The notes beneath the pieces are model-generated. The model worked only from the letters and a program-made list of their open reading frames with translations. It made no database searches and was not told the origin of the DNA. This document shows positions 6,459 to 14,537 of a stretch of DNA of 15,784 bases, one piece after another. The DNA comes from UBA7862 sp050872785 (GTDB lineage: Bacteria; Bacillota; Clostridia; Christensenellales; UBA1242). The first letter of the stretch is position 1; the number at the start of each line of letters is the position of its first letter. A program made the position numbers and the translations under genes. Where the stretch lies: assembly GCA_050872785.1 (NCBI GenBank), contig JBNMHO010000018.1, positions 1 to 15,784 on the forward strand, read 5' to 3'.

Positions 6459-7997
6459 ATGACAAGAACACAGAATGTAAAGAAAAATTTGATATTTAAT
6501 GTTGTGAAATATACTGCATCGTTGGTGTTGCAGTTTGTTTTGCGCACTGTTCTTATTTATTACATGGGCGCGGAGTATCTTGGACTTAATGGGCTTTTCA
6601 CAAACATATTTACATTCTTAAATCTTACTGAGTTGGGCATTGGAAGCGCTATTGTTTTTAGCATGTATAAGCCCATTGCAGACGGCGATATTGAAAAGGT
6701 TAAATCGCTTCAGAATTTATACAAAAAAATTTACATAATTATTGCCATTATTGTTGGAAGCATTGGACTTGGCATAACGCCGTTCATAACTTTCTTTATT
6801 GGTGGCGGGACAAGCCTTGACATAAACATTTATGTCTTATATGCTATGTTCCTTGTAAGCATGCTTGTCGGATATTTTTCAGCCCACAAAAGGTCGCTTT
6901 TGTTTGCTTATCAAAGGAATGATGTTGAGAATAAGGTCGGCACAATTTGCACATTTTTGAGGACTGCTATTCAAGCAGTTTCCTTGATAATTTTCAGAAA
7001 TTATTATGTGTATCTTTCAATAACAATTGTGTTTACACTTGCAGAAAATATTTCAATTCAAGTGGTGGCAAATAAAATGTTTCCAGAAATAAATGGACCC
7101 GCCCCACAAATTGACAAGGAAACAAAGAAGGAAATTACAAAAAATGTGGCGGCACTTAGCATGCACAAAATTGGCGGTGCTGTTGTGTTTTCCACTGATA
7201 ACATTTTGGTTTCAACTTTCTTCGGGCTTGCAGTTTTGGGAGTCTATTCAAACTATGCCTTGATAACAACAACGCTTGGCTCATTCTTTGCTTTGTTTGT
7301 AAGTGCCTTGCAAGCAAGTGTGGGAAATCTTATTGCCAGTTCCGATACGGAATATGTTTTTGAGCGTTACAAAAAGATTAGGTTTGCCTTTTCCTATTTA
7401 ACAGCTATGACGACCATTTGCCTTTTTGTATTGGTGCAACCTTTCATTCAAAAGTGGACGGGAAGCAGTGAATATTTGCTTGAGTTGCCAGTTGTGTTGT
7501 CCATTTGTTTAAGTTATTATTTAACAAGAATAAGAACCCCGGTGGGACTATTCAAAGACGCAGCGGGATTGTTCTGGCAAGATAGGTGGAAGCCTATTAT
7601 TGAAGCGATGGTCAACCTTGGTGTATCCATAGGGCTTGCATTTTTAATGGGGATAAACGGCATTTTCCTTGGAACAATCGCAAGTTCGCTTGCCGCTCCA
7701 ATTTGGATTGAGCCTTGCGTTTTGTATAAACACTATTTCAAGAAAAGTCCAAAAAAATATTTCTTAAGAATGTTGCTAGATTTTGCTATAATGGTGGCTT
7801 GCGGAGCGGCATGTTATTACACTTGTGCGCTTATTCCAAATGGCGGAATTGGATTTCTTATATTGAAGTTTGGCATTTGTTTCTTGCTTTCAAATGCACT
7901 TCTCATTTTGGCATATCTTCCAACTGGCGACTTAATTTCAAGTTTGCAATATTTCAAAAACGCAATTTTAAGCCGCAGTCCTAAAAAGGAAAAATAA
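6459..7997 (+). CDS. Wzx-like polysaccharide flippase (MOP superfamily)
   Basis: A 512-aa integral membrane protein with 12 to 14 predicted hydrophobic segments. The N-terminus (VKKNLIFNVVKYTASLVLQFVLRTVLIYYMGAEYLGLNGLF, read here in parts) is typical of Firmicutes polysaccharide export proteins: a short basic head, TM1, then the YMGAEYLGLNGLF loop and a TELGIGSAI motif before the third segment. A cytosolic loop with PQIDKETKKEITKN (about 216-229) and a basic C-terminal tail also fit. It should flip a lipid-linked oligosaccharide made by the three upstream transferases to the outer membrane face. It is the last gene of the cassette, 19 bp after the GT4 stop, and a terminator follows directly. 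No polymerase or ligase accompanies it. The ribosome site is weak, suggesting read-through translation from upstream. Confidence 0.88.
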   Translation: MTRTQNVKKNLIFNVVKYTASLVLQFVLRTVLIYYMGAEYLGLNGLFTNIFTFLNLTELGIGSAIVFSMYKPIADGDIEKVKSLQNLYKKIYIIIAIIVGSIGLGITPFITFFIGGGTSLDINIYVLYAMFLVSMLVGYFSAHKRSLLFAYQRNDVENKVGTICTFLRTAIQAVSLIIFRNYYVYLSITIVFTLAENISIQVVANKMFPEINGPAPQIDKETKKEITKNVAALSMHKIGGAVVFSTDNILVSTFFGLAVLGVYSNYALITTTLGSFFALFVSALQASVGNLIASSDTEYVFERYKKIRFAFSYLTAMTTICLFVLVQPFIQKWTGSSEYLLELPVVLSICLSYYLTRIRTPVGLFKDAAGLFWQDRWKPIIEAMVNLGVSIGLAFLMGINGIFLGTIASSLAAPIWIEPCVLYKHYFKKSPKKYFLRMLLDFAIMVACGAACYYTCALIPNGGIGFLILKFGICFLLSNALLILAYLPTGDLISSLQYFKNAILSRSPKKEK

Positions 7998-8008
7998 CAA
8001 TAAAAACT

Positions 8009-8038
8009 TCTCTCATCGCAAGATTGAGAGATTTTTTT
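8009..8038 (+). terminator. Intrinsic terminator closing the glycan cassette
   Basis: The stem tctctcatc / gat(t)gagaga has 9 bp with one bulged T and a GCAA tetraloop, followed by seven T residues (8032-8038). It starts 12 bp after the flippase stop and separates the cassette from the next operon. Confidence 0.88.
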
Positions 8039-8063
8039 GTTCACTTTGACTAGAACTTTGCTC

Positions 8064-8091
8064 TTGACTTTAGGAGAGTTTGTGATAGACT
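8064..8091 (+). promoter_or_regulatory. Tentative promoter of the unknown-protein/kinase operon
   Basis: TTGACT (8064-8069), a 16-bp spacer and a poor -10, TAGACT (8086-8091), lie 30 bp before the next start. A second TTGACT occurs about 20 bp upstream. The -10 is weak, so the exact promoter is uncertain, but a new unit must begin here because a strong terminator precedes it. Confidence 0.3.
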
Positions 8092-8120
8092 TTAAGTAGA
8101 ATAAATTTGGTAGGTGAATT

Positions 8121-8756
8121 ATGAACAGAAAGCAGTTTACACAAGAGTTTTGCGACACAAAGACAATACAAAAATTTTTGCATAATCAAGGAATAATTTG
8201 GGACGGAACAAACTACATTGACGGGCCTTATGGCGCCAATGGCAACTTCGACCACGAATGTGTTTGGCTTGTGCCAGAAGATGGTGACTATCCAGTGTTT
8301 GCAAGGTTTGAAATTAGTCCGCTTAATTTTGTAATTATGCAAGACACTTTTTTGACCGATGAACAAAAAATTATCAGCAAAAGATATGCTGAATTTGGGT
8401 ATGAATGGCGTTCGTTTATGGCACAAGAAAAGGACGACTACCTTCCAGTCGCAAAGAGATATTTCCATGCTCTAAGAAGGGGAATACTCAACCACAGTTT
8501 CAAAACTCGGGACGACCTTTTAAAAAGTTTATCGAGTGTTCAAAAGGCTTATCAGGCGAAGATTATTCAAGCGGAAACAAACGAAGAATGTTCGAAATGG
8601 AACACACTGCTTGCAGCAAAAAGGTCTGAATTTCAAACAAAAATTGCAAAAATTAACATCGACACTAAGAGCAAAATTGTAACTTTACAAAAGGTATTGG
8701 ACGAACTTGATTTTTTGGGAGAAATGAAAAATACAGAACATAATCATGAAAAATAG
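8121..8756 (+). CDS. Unknown protein with a coiled-coil tail, partner of a P-loop kinase
   Basis: A 211-aa soluble protein with no family I recognise. The N-terminal 100 residues are mixed alpha/beta and aromatic, with IIWDGTNYIDGPYGANGNFDHECVWLVPEDGDYPVFARFEIS showing beta-rich spacing (split here for reading: residues 25-66). Residues 105-200 are strongly helical and charged (LLKSLSSVQKAYQAKIIQ, then FQTKIAKINIDTKSKIVTLQ), suggesting a coiled coil. There is no signal peptide or membrane segment. AGGTG lies 7 nt before the ATG. The stop is only 9 bp from the next gene, and its TAG forms part of that gene's ribosome site (taggaggggg), so the two are tightly coupled. A joint function is likely but unknown. 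Confidence 0.75.
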   Translation: MNRKQFTQEFCDTKTIQKFLHNQGIIWDGTNYIDGPYGANGNFDHECVWLVPEDGDYPVFARFEISPLNFVIMQDTFLTDEQKIISKRYAEFGYEWRSFMAQEKDDYLPVAKRYFHALRRGILNHSFKTRDDLLKSLSSVQKAYQAKIIQAETNEECSKWNTLLAAKRSEFQTKIAKINIDTKSKIVTLQKVLDELDFLGEMKNTEHNHEK

Positions 8757-8765
8757 GAGGGGGAA

Positions 8766-9632
8766 ATGGAACACAATATCTCTCTTGCGAGAGAAAAATC
8801 TATAGTTTTACAAGGGCCCATTGGCATTGGCAAAAGCACCATTGCAGAGGAACTTTCAAAATGCACAGGTCTTCCGCACGTTTGGGCGGATACACTTAGA
8901 GAATGTCCAAAAGACTGCGAGCAGATAGAGAGAAAAATTAAAGATTATGAACAAGAAATTGAAAGACTTGAAAAAGACAACACCAGCGAGGCAATAAAAG
9001 AAACTATTATTATGTATAAACATATGCTGTGGCTTCAAAAAAATTATCTTTCGCAACGACAACTTTTCCCAACCCTTCCAAACTATGCAGATTTTGGCTT
9101 TAGCCCAGAAGTTTCTTCTTGTTTGAGAGATTGCTATGGCCCAGTTGCGTGGCATATGTATCACAAGCAATTTGAAAATTTGCTACTTCAAGAACTAACT
9201 AGAACTGTCGATTTTCCTTGTATTTTGGATCTTGGTGGTGGCATGGCTTCAAGCCCAAAAGCAGCCTATGATAAGGCAGTTGAGGAAATTTTAGCGTCGG
9301 ATAATCACTATTTCTCACAATGGAGATTGGAAGGGATATTCAATTTCAAAAGAATGGATTTTGGCATAATTGAAAACTCACTTAAACCCTTTAAAAATGT
9401 TGTAACATTCAAGCAAAAAGTCAAAAACGCAAACGGTAGAGGTGAGGGGGCGGAAAAACTTAATGAGGCTTTTTTATCTTCTGGCGACTTTGATAAAACT
9501 GCAACAAAAACAGTTGACGTAACGGGACTTTTTGACAAAAATTCTAATTTAAACAGTAATAAAGTTGATGAAATTGTATCAAGTATTCTTCTGACAAGAG
9601 ATGAAAACGAGACAATGGGAATGGCAAGATAA
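8766..9632 (+). CDS. P-loop kinase with a shikimate-kinase-like fold, enlarged
   Basis: A 288-aa protein. The Walker A motif GPIGIGKST is at 17-25. LPHVWADTLRE (36-46) lies where shikimate kinases carry the DTDxxIE substrate block. A GGG at 157-159 (LDLGGGM) matches the ATGGG turn of that family, and VDVTGL...VDEIVSSIL (250-275) matches its C-terminal strand and helix. AroK is about 170 aa. Here a charged coiled-coil-like segment (50-90, DYEQEIERLEKDN) and about 40 residues near 215-250 are added, and the FRxxE arginine is not evident (YHKQFE, 132-137). The nucleoside-triphosphate fold is supported; the phosphate acceptor is not, and shikimate is doubtful. AGGAGGGGG before the ATG predicts high translation. 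It is the second gene of its operon. A zeta-like toxin kinase is an alternative, with weaker motif support. Confidence 0.7.
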   Translation: MEHNISLAREKSIVLQGPIGIGKSTIAEELSKCTGLPHVWADTLRECPKDCEQIERKIKDYEQEIERLEKDNTSEAIKETIIMYKHMLWLQKNYLSQRQLFPTLPNYADFGFSPEVSSCLRDCYGPVAWHMYHKQFENLLLQELTRTVDFPCILDLGGGMASSPKAAYDKAVEEILASDNHYFSQWRLEGIFNFKRMDFGIIENSLKPFKNVVTFKQKVKNANGRGEGAEKLNEAFLSSGDFDKTATKTVDVTGLFDKNSNLNSNKVDEIVSSILLTRDENETMGMAR

Positions 9633-9744
9633 GGGCATATTTCCCTCAAATTGTGGCGTTGTTCAAAAAGCATTGCGACATAAAGAATATACCCGCAGAT
9701 TTTTATCATATCTCACATTTTTCACAAATATTATATATTAATGC

Positions 9745-9775
9745 TTATCCACAAATTTCGTTTTTTTGTGGATAG
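9745..9775 (+). promoter_or_regulatory. Inverted pair of DnaA-box-like sites forming a hairpin
   Basis: TTATCCACA (9745-9753) matches the DnaA-box consensus TTATNCACA exactly. The minus-strand reading of 9767-9775 is CTATCCACA, one base off. Together they form a 10-bp perfect stem (9746-9755 with 9765-9774) around a 9-nt T-rich loop. The hairpin lies 27 bp before the Ca2+ ATPase start and just after a TATATT box (9734-9739), so it may sit in that gene's 5' leader. It could be a DnaA binding site, an RNA regulatory hairpin, or chance. Confidence 0.45.
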
Positions 9776-9801
9776 CCTCTTTTGTAGAAAGGTGAGAGAA
9801 T

Positions 9802-12417
9802 ATGACATTTCACAACAAATCTGCCGAAGAAGTTTTATCAAGCTTAAATTCTTCCAAAACTGGACTGACTTCCGCTGTTGCACGAGCAAGGCTTTCAAAC
9901 GGCGAAAATGTGCTTGAAACGGGCAAAAAACAGAGCAATATATCCAGATTTTTTGAACAATTTAAAGATATTATGGTCATAATTTTGCTTGTTGCGTCAC
10001 TTGTGTCGCTTATTTTCGCAATAGTCAAGCACAGCAAAACTGAACTTATTGACGCTATTATTATCTTTGGAATTGTGTTGCTTAATGCAACTCTGGGCTT
10101 TATTCAAGAACTGAAGGCAGAGAACGCTCTTGATAGTTTGAAGAAAATGTCACAACCCTATTCGCTTTGTCTTCGAGACGGCTCACCGCAGAAAATTCCC
10201 ACACGTGAACTTGTGCCAGGCGATGTGATTTTGCTTGAGGCGGGCGACATTGTGCCAGCGGATATTTATCTTCTTGAGGCCAATTCTTTGAAAAGTGACG
10301 AGTCGGCGTTGACTGGCGAAAGTGTGCCAGCGGAGAAGTGCTGTGATGTTGTTCTACCCGAAAAAACAAGTCTTGCGGATAGAAAAAATATGTGTTTTTC
10401 TTCAAGTGTGATAAGTTATGGCAGAGGTGTTGGCGTCGTGGTCGCAACAGGCAAAAATGCACAAATTGGCAAAATTGCGACAATGCTCGACTCAAATAGC
10501 AAAACTCAAACCCCACTTCAAAAAAACCTCAATCACTTGGGCGAAATTATAACCTTTATTGTTCTTGCCATTGCCATTGTTATTTTCGCAGTTGACTCTT
10601 TTGTCGCAAAACAAGGATTTATTGAGTCATTTTTAACTGCCGTTGCCATTGCGGTTGCCGCCATTCCCGAAAGTCTGCCTGCTGTTGTTACAATTATATT
10701 GTCCCTGGGCGTGACCAAACTTGCCAAAAAGAATGCAATTATTCGCCGCTTGCACGCTGTTGAAACGTTGGGCTGTTGTGAAGTCATTTGTTCAGATAAA
10801 ACTGGAACAATAACAAAAAATCAAATGACCGTGCGAGAAATCTGTTGTGGAACGGGCGAATACTCCAAAGAAACGCTTGACGATATTTTGCGTTGCATGG
10901 AGCTTTGCAATGACGCCAGACGAAGCGGCACAAACTTTATCGGTGATCCAACGGAAACAGCTCTTCTTCGCTTTGCAGATGGCAAAAATTTTGATACAAG
11001 AAATTTAAGACGTGTTGATGAAATTCCTTTTGATTCGGCAAGAAAACTTATGACCACTGTTGTGGAGCAAAACTCGATTTACACGCAATGGACAAAAGGT
11101 GCTGTTGATGTGTTGCTTAAAAGGTGTTCGCATGTGCTTGTTGACGGGAAAATTATTCCTCTTACACACAAGCATATTTTAGAAATCGAAGAGAAAAACA
11201 AAGAATTGTGTTCAAAAGCATTCAGAGTTTTGGGCTTTGCGAAAAAAGAGTTGCAGACTTATTCGCATGATGAAATTTCAGAACATGACCTTGTGTTCTT
11301 GGGGCTTTGCGGAATGATTGACCCACCTAGGGACGAAGTCTTTGAGGCGATTAAGAAATGCAAGCGTGCGGGTGTAAGAACAATAATGATAACGGGCGAC
11401 CACCAAGCAACAGCCACAGCAGTCGCAATGGAACTAGGCATTGTGTCTTCGTCGAAGGAAGTTATAAATGGTGATGAGCTTGACAAAATTTCAGATGAAA
11501 AACTGGCAAAAATCATTTCAAAAGTGTCTGTTTTTTCTCGAGTTACGCCCGAGCATAAAGTTAGAATTGTAAAAGCCATTCAGTCAAATGGCAAAATTGT
11601 TGCAATGACTGGTGACGGCGTGAACGATGCCCCAAGCATAAAAACGGCAAATATCGGCATAGGAATGGGCAAAAATGGCACGGAAGTGACAAAGGAAGTC
11701 GCTGATGTAATTTTGACAGACGACAACTTTGCAACAATCGTTGTGGCAGTTGAAGAGGGAAGAAGAATATTCGGCAACATTCAAAAGACAATTCAGTTTT
11801 TGTTAAGTTGCAACATTGCAGAAGTTTTGGCTCTATTTTTTGTAACAATTCTATTCCCAACAAATATCTTCTTAAATGCCGTTCAAATTCTGTTTATCAA
11901 TCTTGTAACAGATACGCTGCCGTCAATAGCACTTGGCGTTGACATTGCCCAAGACGACCTTATGTCATCGCCGCCACGCAATCAGAATTCCACAATTATT
12001 GGCGGAAAAGTGGGCTTTAATATCTTGTATCAAGGCGTTGCTCAAACGTTGATTGTTATCGCAGTTTATCTCATCGGCGTCTTAGGGTTCGGTTCGCCAC
12101 TTGTTGCAACAACAATGTCTTTCTTAACAGTCAATATGATACAACTGTTCCACATGTTCAATGTTCGTTCACAAAAAAGCGTTTTCAAAACTAATCCATT
12201 CAAAAATAAAATTCTAGTTTTTTCCCTTTTGTTTGAAATATCTGTGCTTGTTATTCTGGCTATTATCCCAGCTGTTCAAGGCGTGTTTGGACTTTGCGGA
12301 CTGTCGCTTAGCCAATGGGGAATAACAATAGGATTGTCACTATTTATTATCCCAATTTGTGAACTTGAAAAAATGATTTCTAATCTTGCGCTAAAGCATA
12401 AAAGATACAAAAGATAA
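9802..12417 (+). CDS. P2A-type Ca2+-transporting ATPase
   Basis: An 871-aa P-type pump that moves Ca2+ out of the cytoplasm, in the LMCA1/YloB/SERCA-like group. Seen in order: actuator TGES (171-174); M4 AAIPESLP with E290; phosphorylation motif SDKTGT (D332); nucleotide-domain KGA (432-434); hinge TGDGVND (603-609); M5 CNIAE (N671, E674); M6 NLVTD (N700, T703, D704). These supply all SERCA site II residues. Site I is nearly complete, but the SERCA M8 glutamate position reads N778 (LTVNMIQ). Listerial LMCA1 also lacks that glutamate and carries one Ca2+ per cycle, so one-ion transport is inferred. Ten membrane segments fit. The aaaggtgag stretch before the ATG is a good ribosome site. It is convergent with ddh, with only 42 bp between the stops and no clear terminator there. 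Confidence 0.95.
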   Translation: MTFHNKSAEEVLSSLNSSKTGLTSAVARARLSNGENVLETGKKQSNISRFFEQFKDIMVIILLVASLVSLIFAIVKHSKTELIDAIIIFGIVLLNATLGFIQELKAENALDSLKKMSQPYSLCLRDGSPQKIPTRELVPGDVILLEAGDIVPADIYLLEANSLKSDESALTGESVPAEKCCDVVLPEKTSLADRKNMCFSSSVISYGRGVGVVVATGKNAQIGKIATMLDSNSKTQTPLQKNLNHLGEIITFIVLAIAIVIFAVDSFVAKQGFIESFLTAVAIAVAAIPESLPAVVTIILSLGVTKLAKKNAIIRRLHAVETLGCCEVICSDKTGTITKNQMTVREICCGTGEYSKETLDDILRCMELCNDARRSGTNFIGDPTETALLRFADGKNFDTRNLRRVDEIPFDSARKLMTTVVEQNSIYTQWTKGAVDVLLKRCSHVLVDGKIIPLTHKHILEIEEKNKELCSKAFRVLGFAKKELQTYSHDEISEHDLVFLGLCGMIDPPRDEVFEAIKKCKRAGVRTIMITGDHQATATAVAMELGIVSSSKEVINGDELDKISDEKLAKIISKVSVFSRVTPEHKVRIVKAIQSNGKIVAMTGDGVNDAPSIKTANIGIGMGKNGTEVTKEVADVILTDDNFATIVVAVEEGRRIFGNIQKTIQFLLSCNIAEVLALFFVTILFPTNIFLNAVQILFINLVTDTLPSIALGVDIAQDDLMSSPPRNQNSTIIGGKVGFNILYQGVAQTLIVIAVYLIGVLGFGSPLVATTMSFLTVNMIQLFHMFNVRSQKSVFKTNPFKNKILVFSLLFEISVLVILAIIPAVQGVFGLCGLSLSQWGITIGLSLFIIPICELEKMISNLALKHKRYKR

Positions 12418-12459
12418 TTCTTACTTTCCACTTATAATGCGAATTATTGCAATTATAAA

Positions 12460-13527
12460 TTATAACAATTTATCATCTTTATTAAGGAAATATTTTGGGG
12501 GAATATCCAATATGGAATATCCTCCAAATTTTTCTTCTTCATGTAGTTTCATTGCAACTTTCCCACCAACTATCATTATTCTAGCAGTCAACGATGGGTT
12601 GCTTTGCATTTCAATTTCAAATTTCAACATGGCGCTGTGACAATTTGGAAGCATAAAGTGTGACACAACAAGTCCCTTGTGCTTCATATCTTTTTGCATT
12701 TCTCTCACTTTTTCGTTGTCTATAAAATGTATAGTGGTTTTCTGTCCCGCAAAATAGTTTGGCATTTCTCGAATTTGCTTTCCAATTTTACATCTTTTTT
12801 TCAATAAAATGGCTTCATTTTCCTCATTTTTTATTGAATTTTTGCCACTTTTTTCTATATTTTTTGCATATTTTCCGCTATTTTTATCTAAATTACTATC
12901 ATTTTTCTCAAAGTCTTTCAATGCAACATAACACAATCTGCGATGTTTGTTTTCGTCGTTTGGTCTATAATTTGGTTGTGTTAAGACCTTTTTAATTTCT
13001 TTTTTATTAGGAATAGTAAATTGTATGGCATTTTCCACGCCGTCTATTCGTCTTAATGCATCACTATGCCCTTGACTTACACCTTCGCCCCAAAATGTAG
13101 AAACATTATATTCGCCCGCAATGCCCGCAAAGACTGTGCGAATTTGACTAAGCACCCCAGGGTCCCAGCCAAAGGCTGTTAGCCCAACTTGGTCATTTTC
13201 TTTTGCGATTTTGTCAAGTTTTTCCTTATATTTGTGAAGTTTACTATGTGTGTCAAATGCGTCAATTGTGCAGAAATTCTTAATTGCTTTTAGTCCAATT
13301 TCCTCAATATCGCTGAAACTTCCGCCGCATAAAAATAATAGGTCTATTTTGCCAGAATAGTCTGTAAGTTTTTCTAATTTTTCAAACTCGTTGCCAAATG
13401 GGCTTTGAAGTGTTTTTATATTCCTTCTTGAAAAAATTTTGACCAGCTGTAACTCCTTGTTTATTGCAATTTCCCGTTCAACTGCCTTGCCTAAATTTCC
13501 ATATCCAACAATGCCAATTTTTATCAC
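12460..13527 (-). CDS. ddh: meso-Diaminopimelate D-dehydrogenase with an unusual insertion
   Basis: A 355-aa enzyme that makes meso-diaminopimelate from tetrahydrodipicolinate, ammonia and NADPH in one step, for lysine and peptidoglycan. The N-terminal Rossmann motif IGIVGYGNLGKAVE, then IFSRR (31-35, NADPH phosphate side), LFLCGGS, TAFGWDPG (117-124) and GEGVSQGHSDALRRIDGV (147-164) match the corynebacterial enzyme block by block. MPNYFAG (255-261) and HFIDNE (267-272) resume the match. Between LCYVALKDF and KQIREMPNYF lie about 38 extra residues (roughly 207-244), rich in K, N, E and S, so the protein exceeds the usual length of about 320-330. It starts at GTG 13527, with GAGGTG upstream. 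No other lysine genes are adjacent. Confidence 0.93.
   Translation of the reverse strand: MIKIGIVGYGNLGKAVEREIAINKELQLVKIFSRRNIKTLQSPFGNEFEKLEKLTDYSGKIDLLFLCGGSFSDIEEIGLKAIKNFCTIDAFDTHSKLHKYKEKLDKIAKENDQVGLTAFGWDPGVLSQIRTVFAGIAGEYNVSTFWGEGVSQGHSDALRRIDGVENAIQFTIPNKKEIKKVLTQPNYRPNDENKHRRLCYVALKDFEKNDSNLDKNSGKYAKNIEKSGKNSIKNEENEAILLKKRCKIGKQIREMPNYFAGQKTTIHFIDNEKVREMQKDMKHKGLVVSHFMLPNCHSAMLKFEIEMQSNPSLTARIMIVGGKVAMKLHEEEKFGGYSILDIPPKYFLNKDDKLL
12796..12909 (-). other. Low-complexity Lys/Asn insertion within ddh
   Basis: This part encodes about 38 residues with no counterpart in the corynebacterial Ddh, including NSGKYAKNIEKSGKNSIKNEENE. The DNA is built of repeated A5-6 units separated by short t, tag or tgg pieces, the kind of tract that grows by replication slippage. 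It falls between two conserved blocks and keeps the frame, so it is probably a surface loop. Confidence 0.6.
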
Positions 13528-13560
13528 TTTTCACCTCGAATTATATTTTTGCTTTTCCTC

Positions 13561-13587
13561 TTATATTGCATAATGTAGCAAATATAA
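13561..13587. promoter_or_regulatory. Imperfect inverted repeat upstream of ddh
   Basis: TTATATTGC and GCAAATATAA flank an 8-nt centre and pair except for one missing T. The repeat is about 34 bp upstream of the ddh GTG and could be an operator or only AT-rich chance. The rest of this 250-bp divergent gap holds the plus-strand promoter at 13707 and otherwise poly-T/poly-A stretches. Confidence 0.25.
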
Positions 13588-13706
13588 AGTAATTGTTTTA
13601 AACTGTCTTTTTACATCTGTTTTGCTTTGAGAAATACTGTTTGAAGTTTTGAGCAAAAGTTTTTTGAGCAAAATAGAAATTTTTTTAAAAAATACATAAT
13701 AATATT

Positions 13707-13734
13707 TTGAACTTTCGCAAATAATCTTTATAAT
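13707..13734 (+). promoter_or_regulatory. Promoter of the YhhN/phosphatase operon
   Basis: TTGAAC (13707-13712), a 16-bp spacer and a perfect TATAAT (13729-13734) lie about 50 bp before the chosen start at 13782. Confidence 0.65.
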
Positions 13735-13781
13735 ATTATGTAAGCCTGAATACAAAGTAAAATATGATTGGAGGGGAAGAT

Positions 13782-14504
13782 ATGTTTACACTAATTTTTG
13801 GAATTGCAGTGTGTTTGATGCTTGTTGCACTTTTCATTTTCGTTCGTGTGAAAAAAGGTGGGATTGAAGGAGTTGCAACAAAGGCGCTTGCTTCCTTTGG
13901 ATTTATTGCACTGGCTCTGTTTTTGTTGGCGGCGAAAGTTGGACAAAATTCATATTCCCAATATGCAATGACCCTTATAACTTGCGGGCTTGTGTGCGGC
14001 TTAATTGGAGATATCCTGCTTGACCTTAAAGTTGTTTACCCATTTCATGAGGACAAATATTTAACCTGTGGCATGATATCTTTTCTTGTTGGACACTTGT
14101 TCTTTAACGGAGCAATGATACTGATTTTCATTGATAAAAATGCGACTTCGCTACTTGTTCCGATGATAATAATTCTTGCTGTGTCAGCTGTTTTGGCTGT
14201 TGTGCTGTGGTTTGTGACCAGCAGCTTTATGGGGCTAAACTATGGAAAGCATGCTGTTCTTTCAACAATTTATGCAGGCGTTTTGCTATTCACAACAATA
14301 TTCTCAATCTATCTAACCATAGCAACACTAAACCAAGCAATGTTCATTTTAGCGGTTGGATTTGTGCTATTCTTGGCAAGTGACCTTGTGCTATCGCTTC
14401 AATATTTTGGCGGAAAACAAAATCAGAAATCATTGATTATTGTCAATCACACATTATACTATCTTGCCCAAATTTTAATCGCAATGGCAATATATTTTAT
14501 TTGA
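13782..14504 (+). CDS. YhhN-family membrane protein (lysoplasmalogenase-like)
   Basis: A 240-aa protein with about eight membrane segments. An in-frame ATG at 13764 exists, but the strong GGAGGGG ribosome site lies between it and 13782, so 13782 (MFTLIFGIAV) is the real start. Family marks are the LIGDILLDL stretch, GMISFLVGHLFF, the late ASDLVLSL and the C-terminal NHTLYYLAQILIAMAIYF, matching YhhN/TMEM86 proteins. Animal TMEM86B hydrolyses the vinyl-ether bond of lysoplasmalogen, and some bacterial members do so too. Anaerobic Clostridia often contain plasmalogens, so this activity is plausible but inferred. It probably forms an operon with the phosphatase gene 33 bp downstream. A small CCGCT/AGCGG hairpin (14511-14525) lies in that gap. 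Confidence 0.85.
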   Translation: MFTLIFGIAVCLMLVALFIFVRVKKGGIEGVATKALASFGFIALALFLLAAKVGQNSYSQYAMTLITCGLVCGLIGDILLDLKVVYPFHEDKYLTCGMISFLVGHLFFNGAMILIFIDKNATSLLVPMIIILAVSAVLAVVLWFVTSSFMGLNYGKHAVLSTIYAGVLLFTTIFSIYLTIATLNQAMFILAVGFVLFLASDLVLSLQYFGGKQNQKSLIIVNHTLYYLAQILIAMAIYFI

Positions 14505-14537
14505 CAAAACCCGCTTATAGAGCGGAAAGGAGAAAAT

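Noticed and set aside
3104..8120. An integrative element inserted at tRNA-Ser(GCU)
   Set aside because: No integrase is present and I could not find a repeat of the tRNA 3' end near the cassette's right boundary.
9745..9775. A replication origin based on two DnaA-box-like sites
   Set aside because: Only two sites exist, there is no larger box cluster or dnaA/dnaN neighbour, and the position fits a gene leader better.
13561..13755. A 64-codon minus-strand frame upstream of ddh
   Set aside because: It is composed of poly-K/I/L from AT-rich DNA, overlaps the promoter of the opposite-strand gene and has no ribosome site.
13764..13781. An upstream ATG for the YhhN-family gene
   Set aside because: The GGAGGGG ribosome site lies downstream of it and is correctly spaced for ATG 13782.
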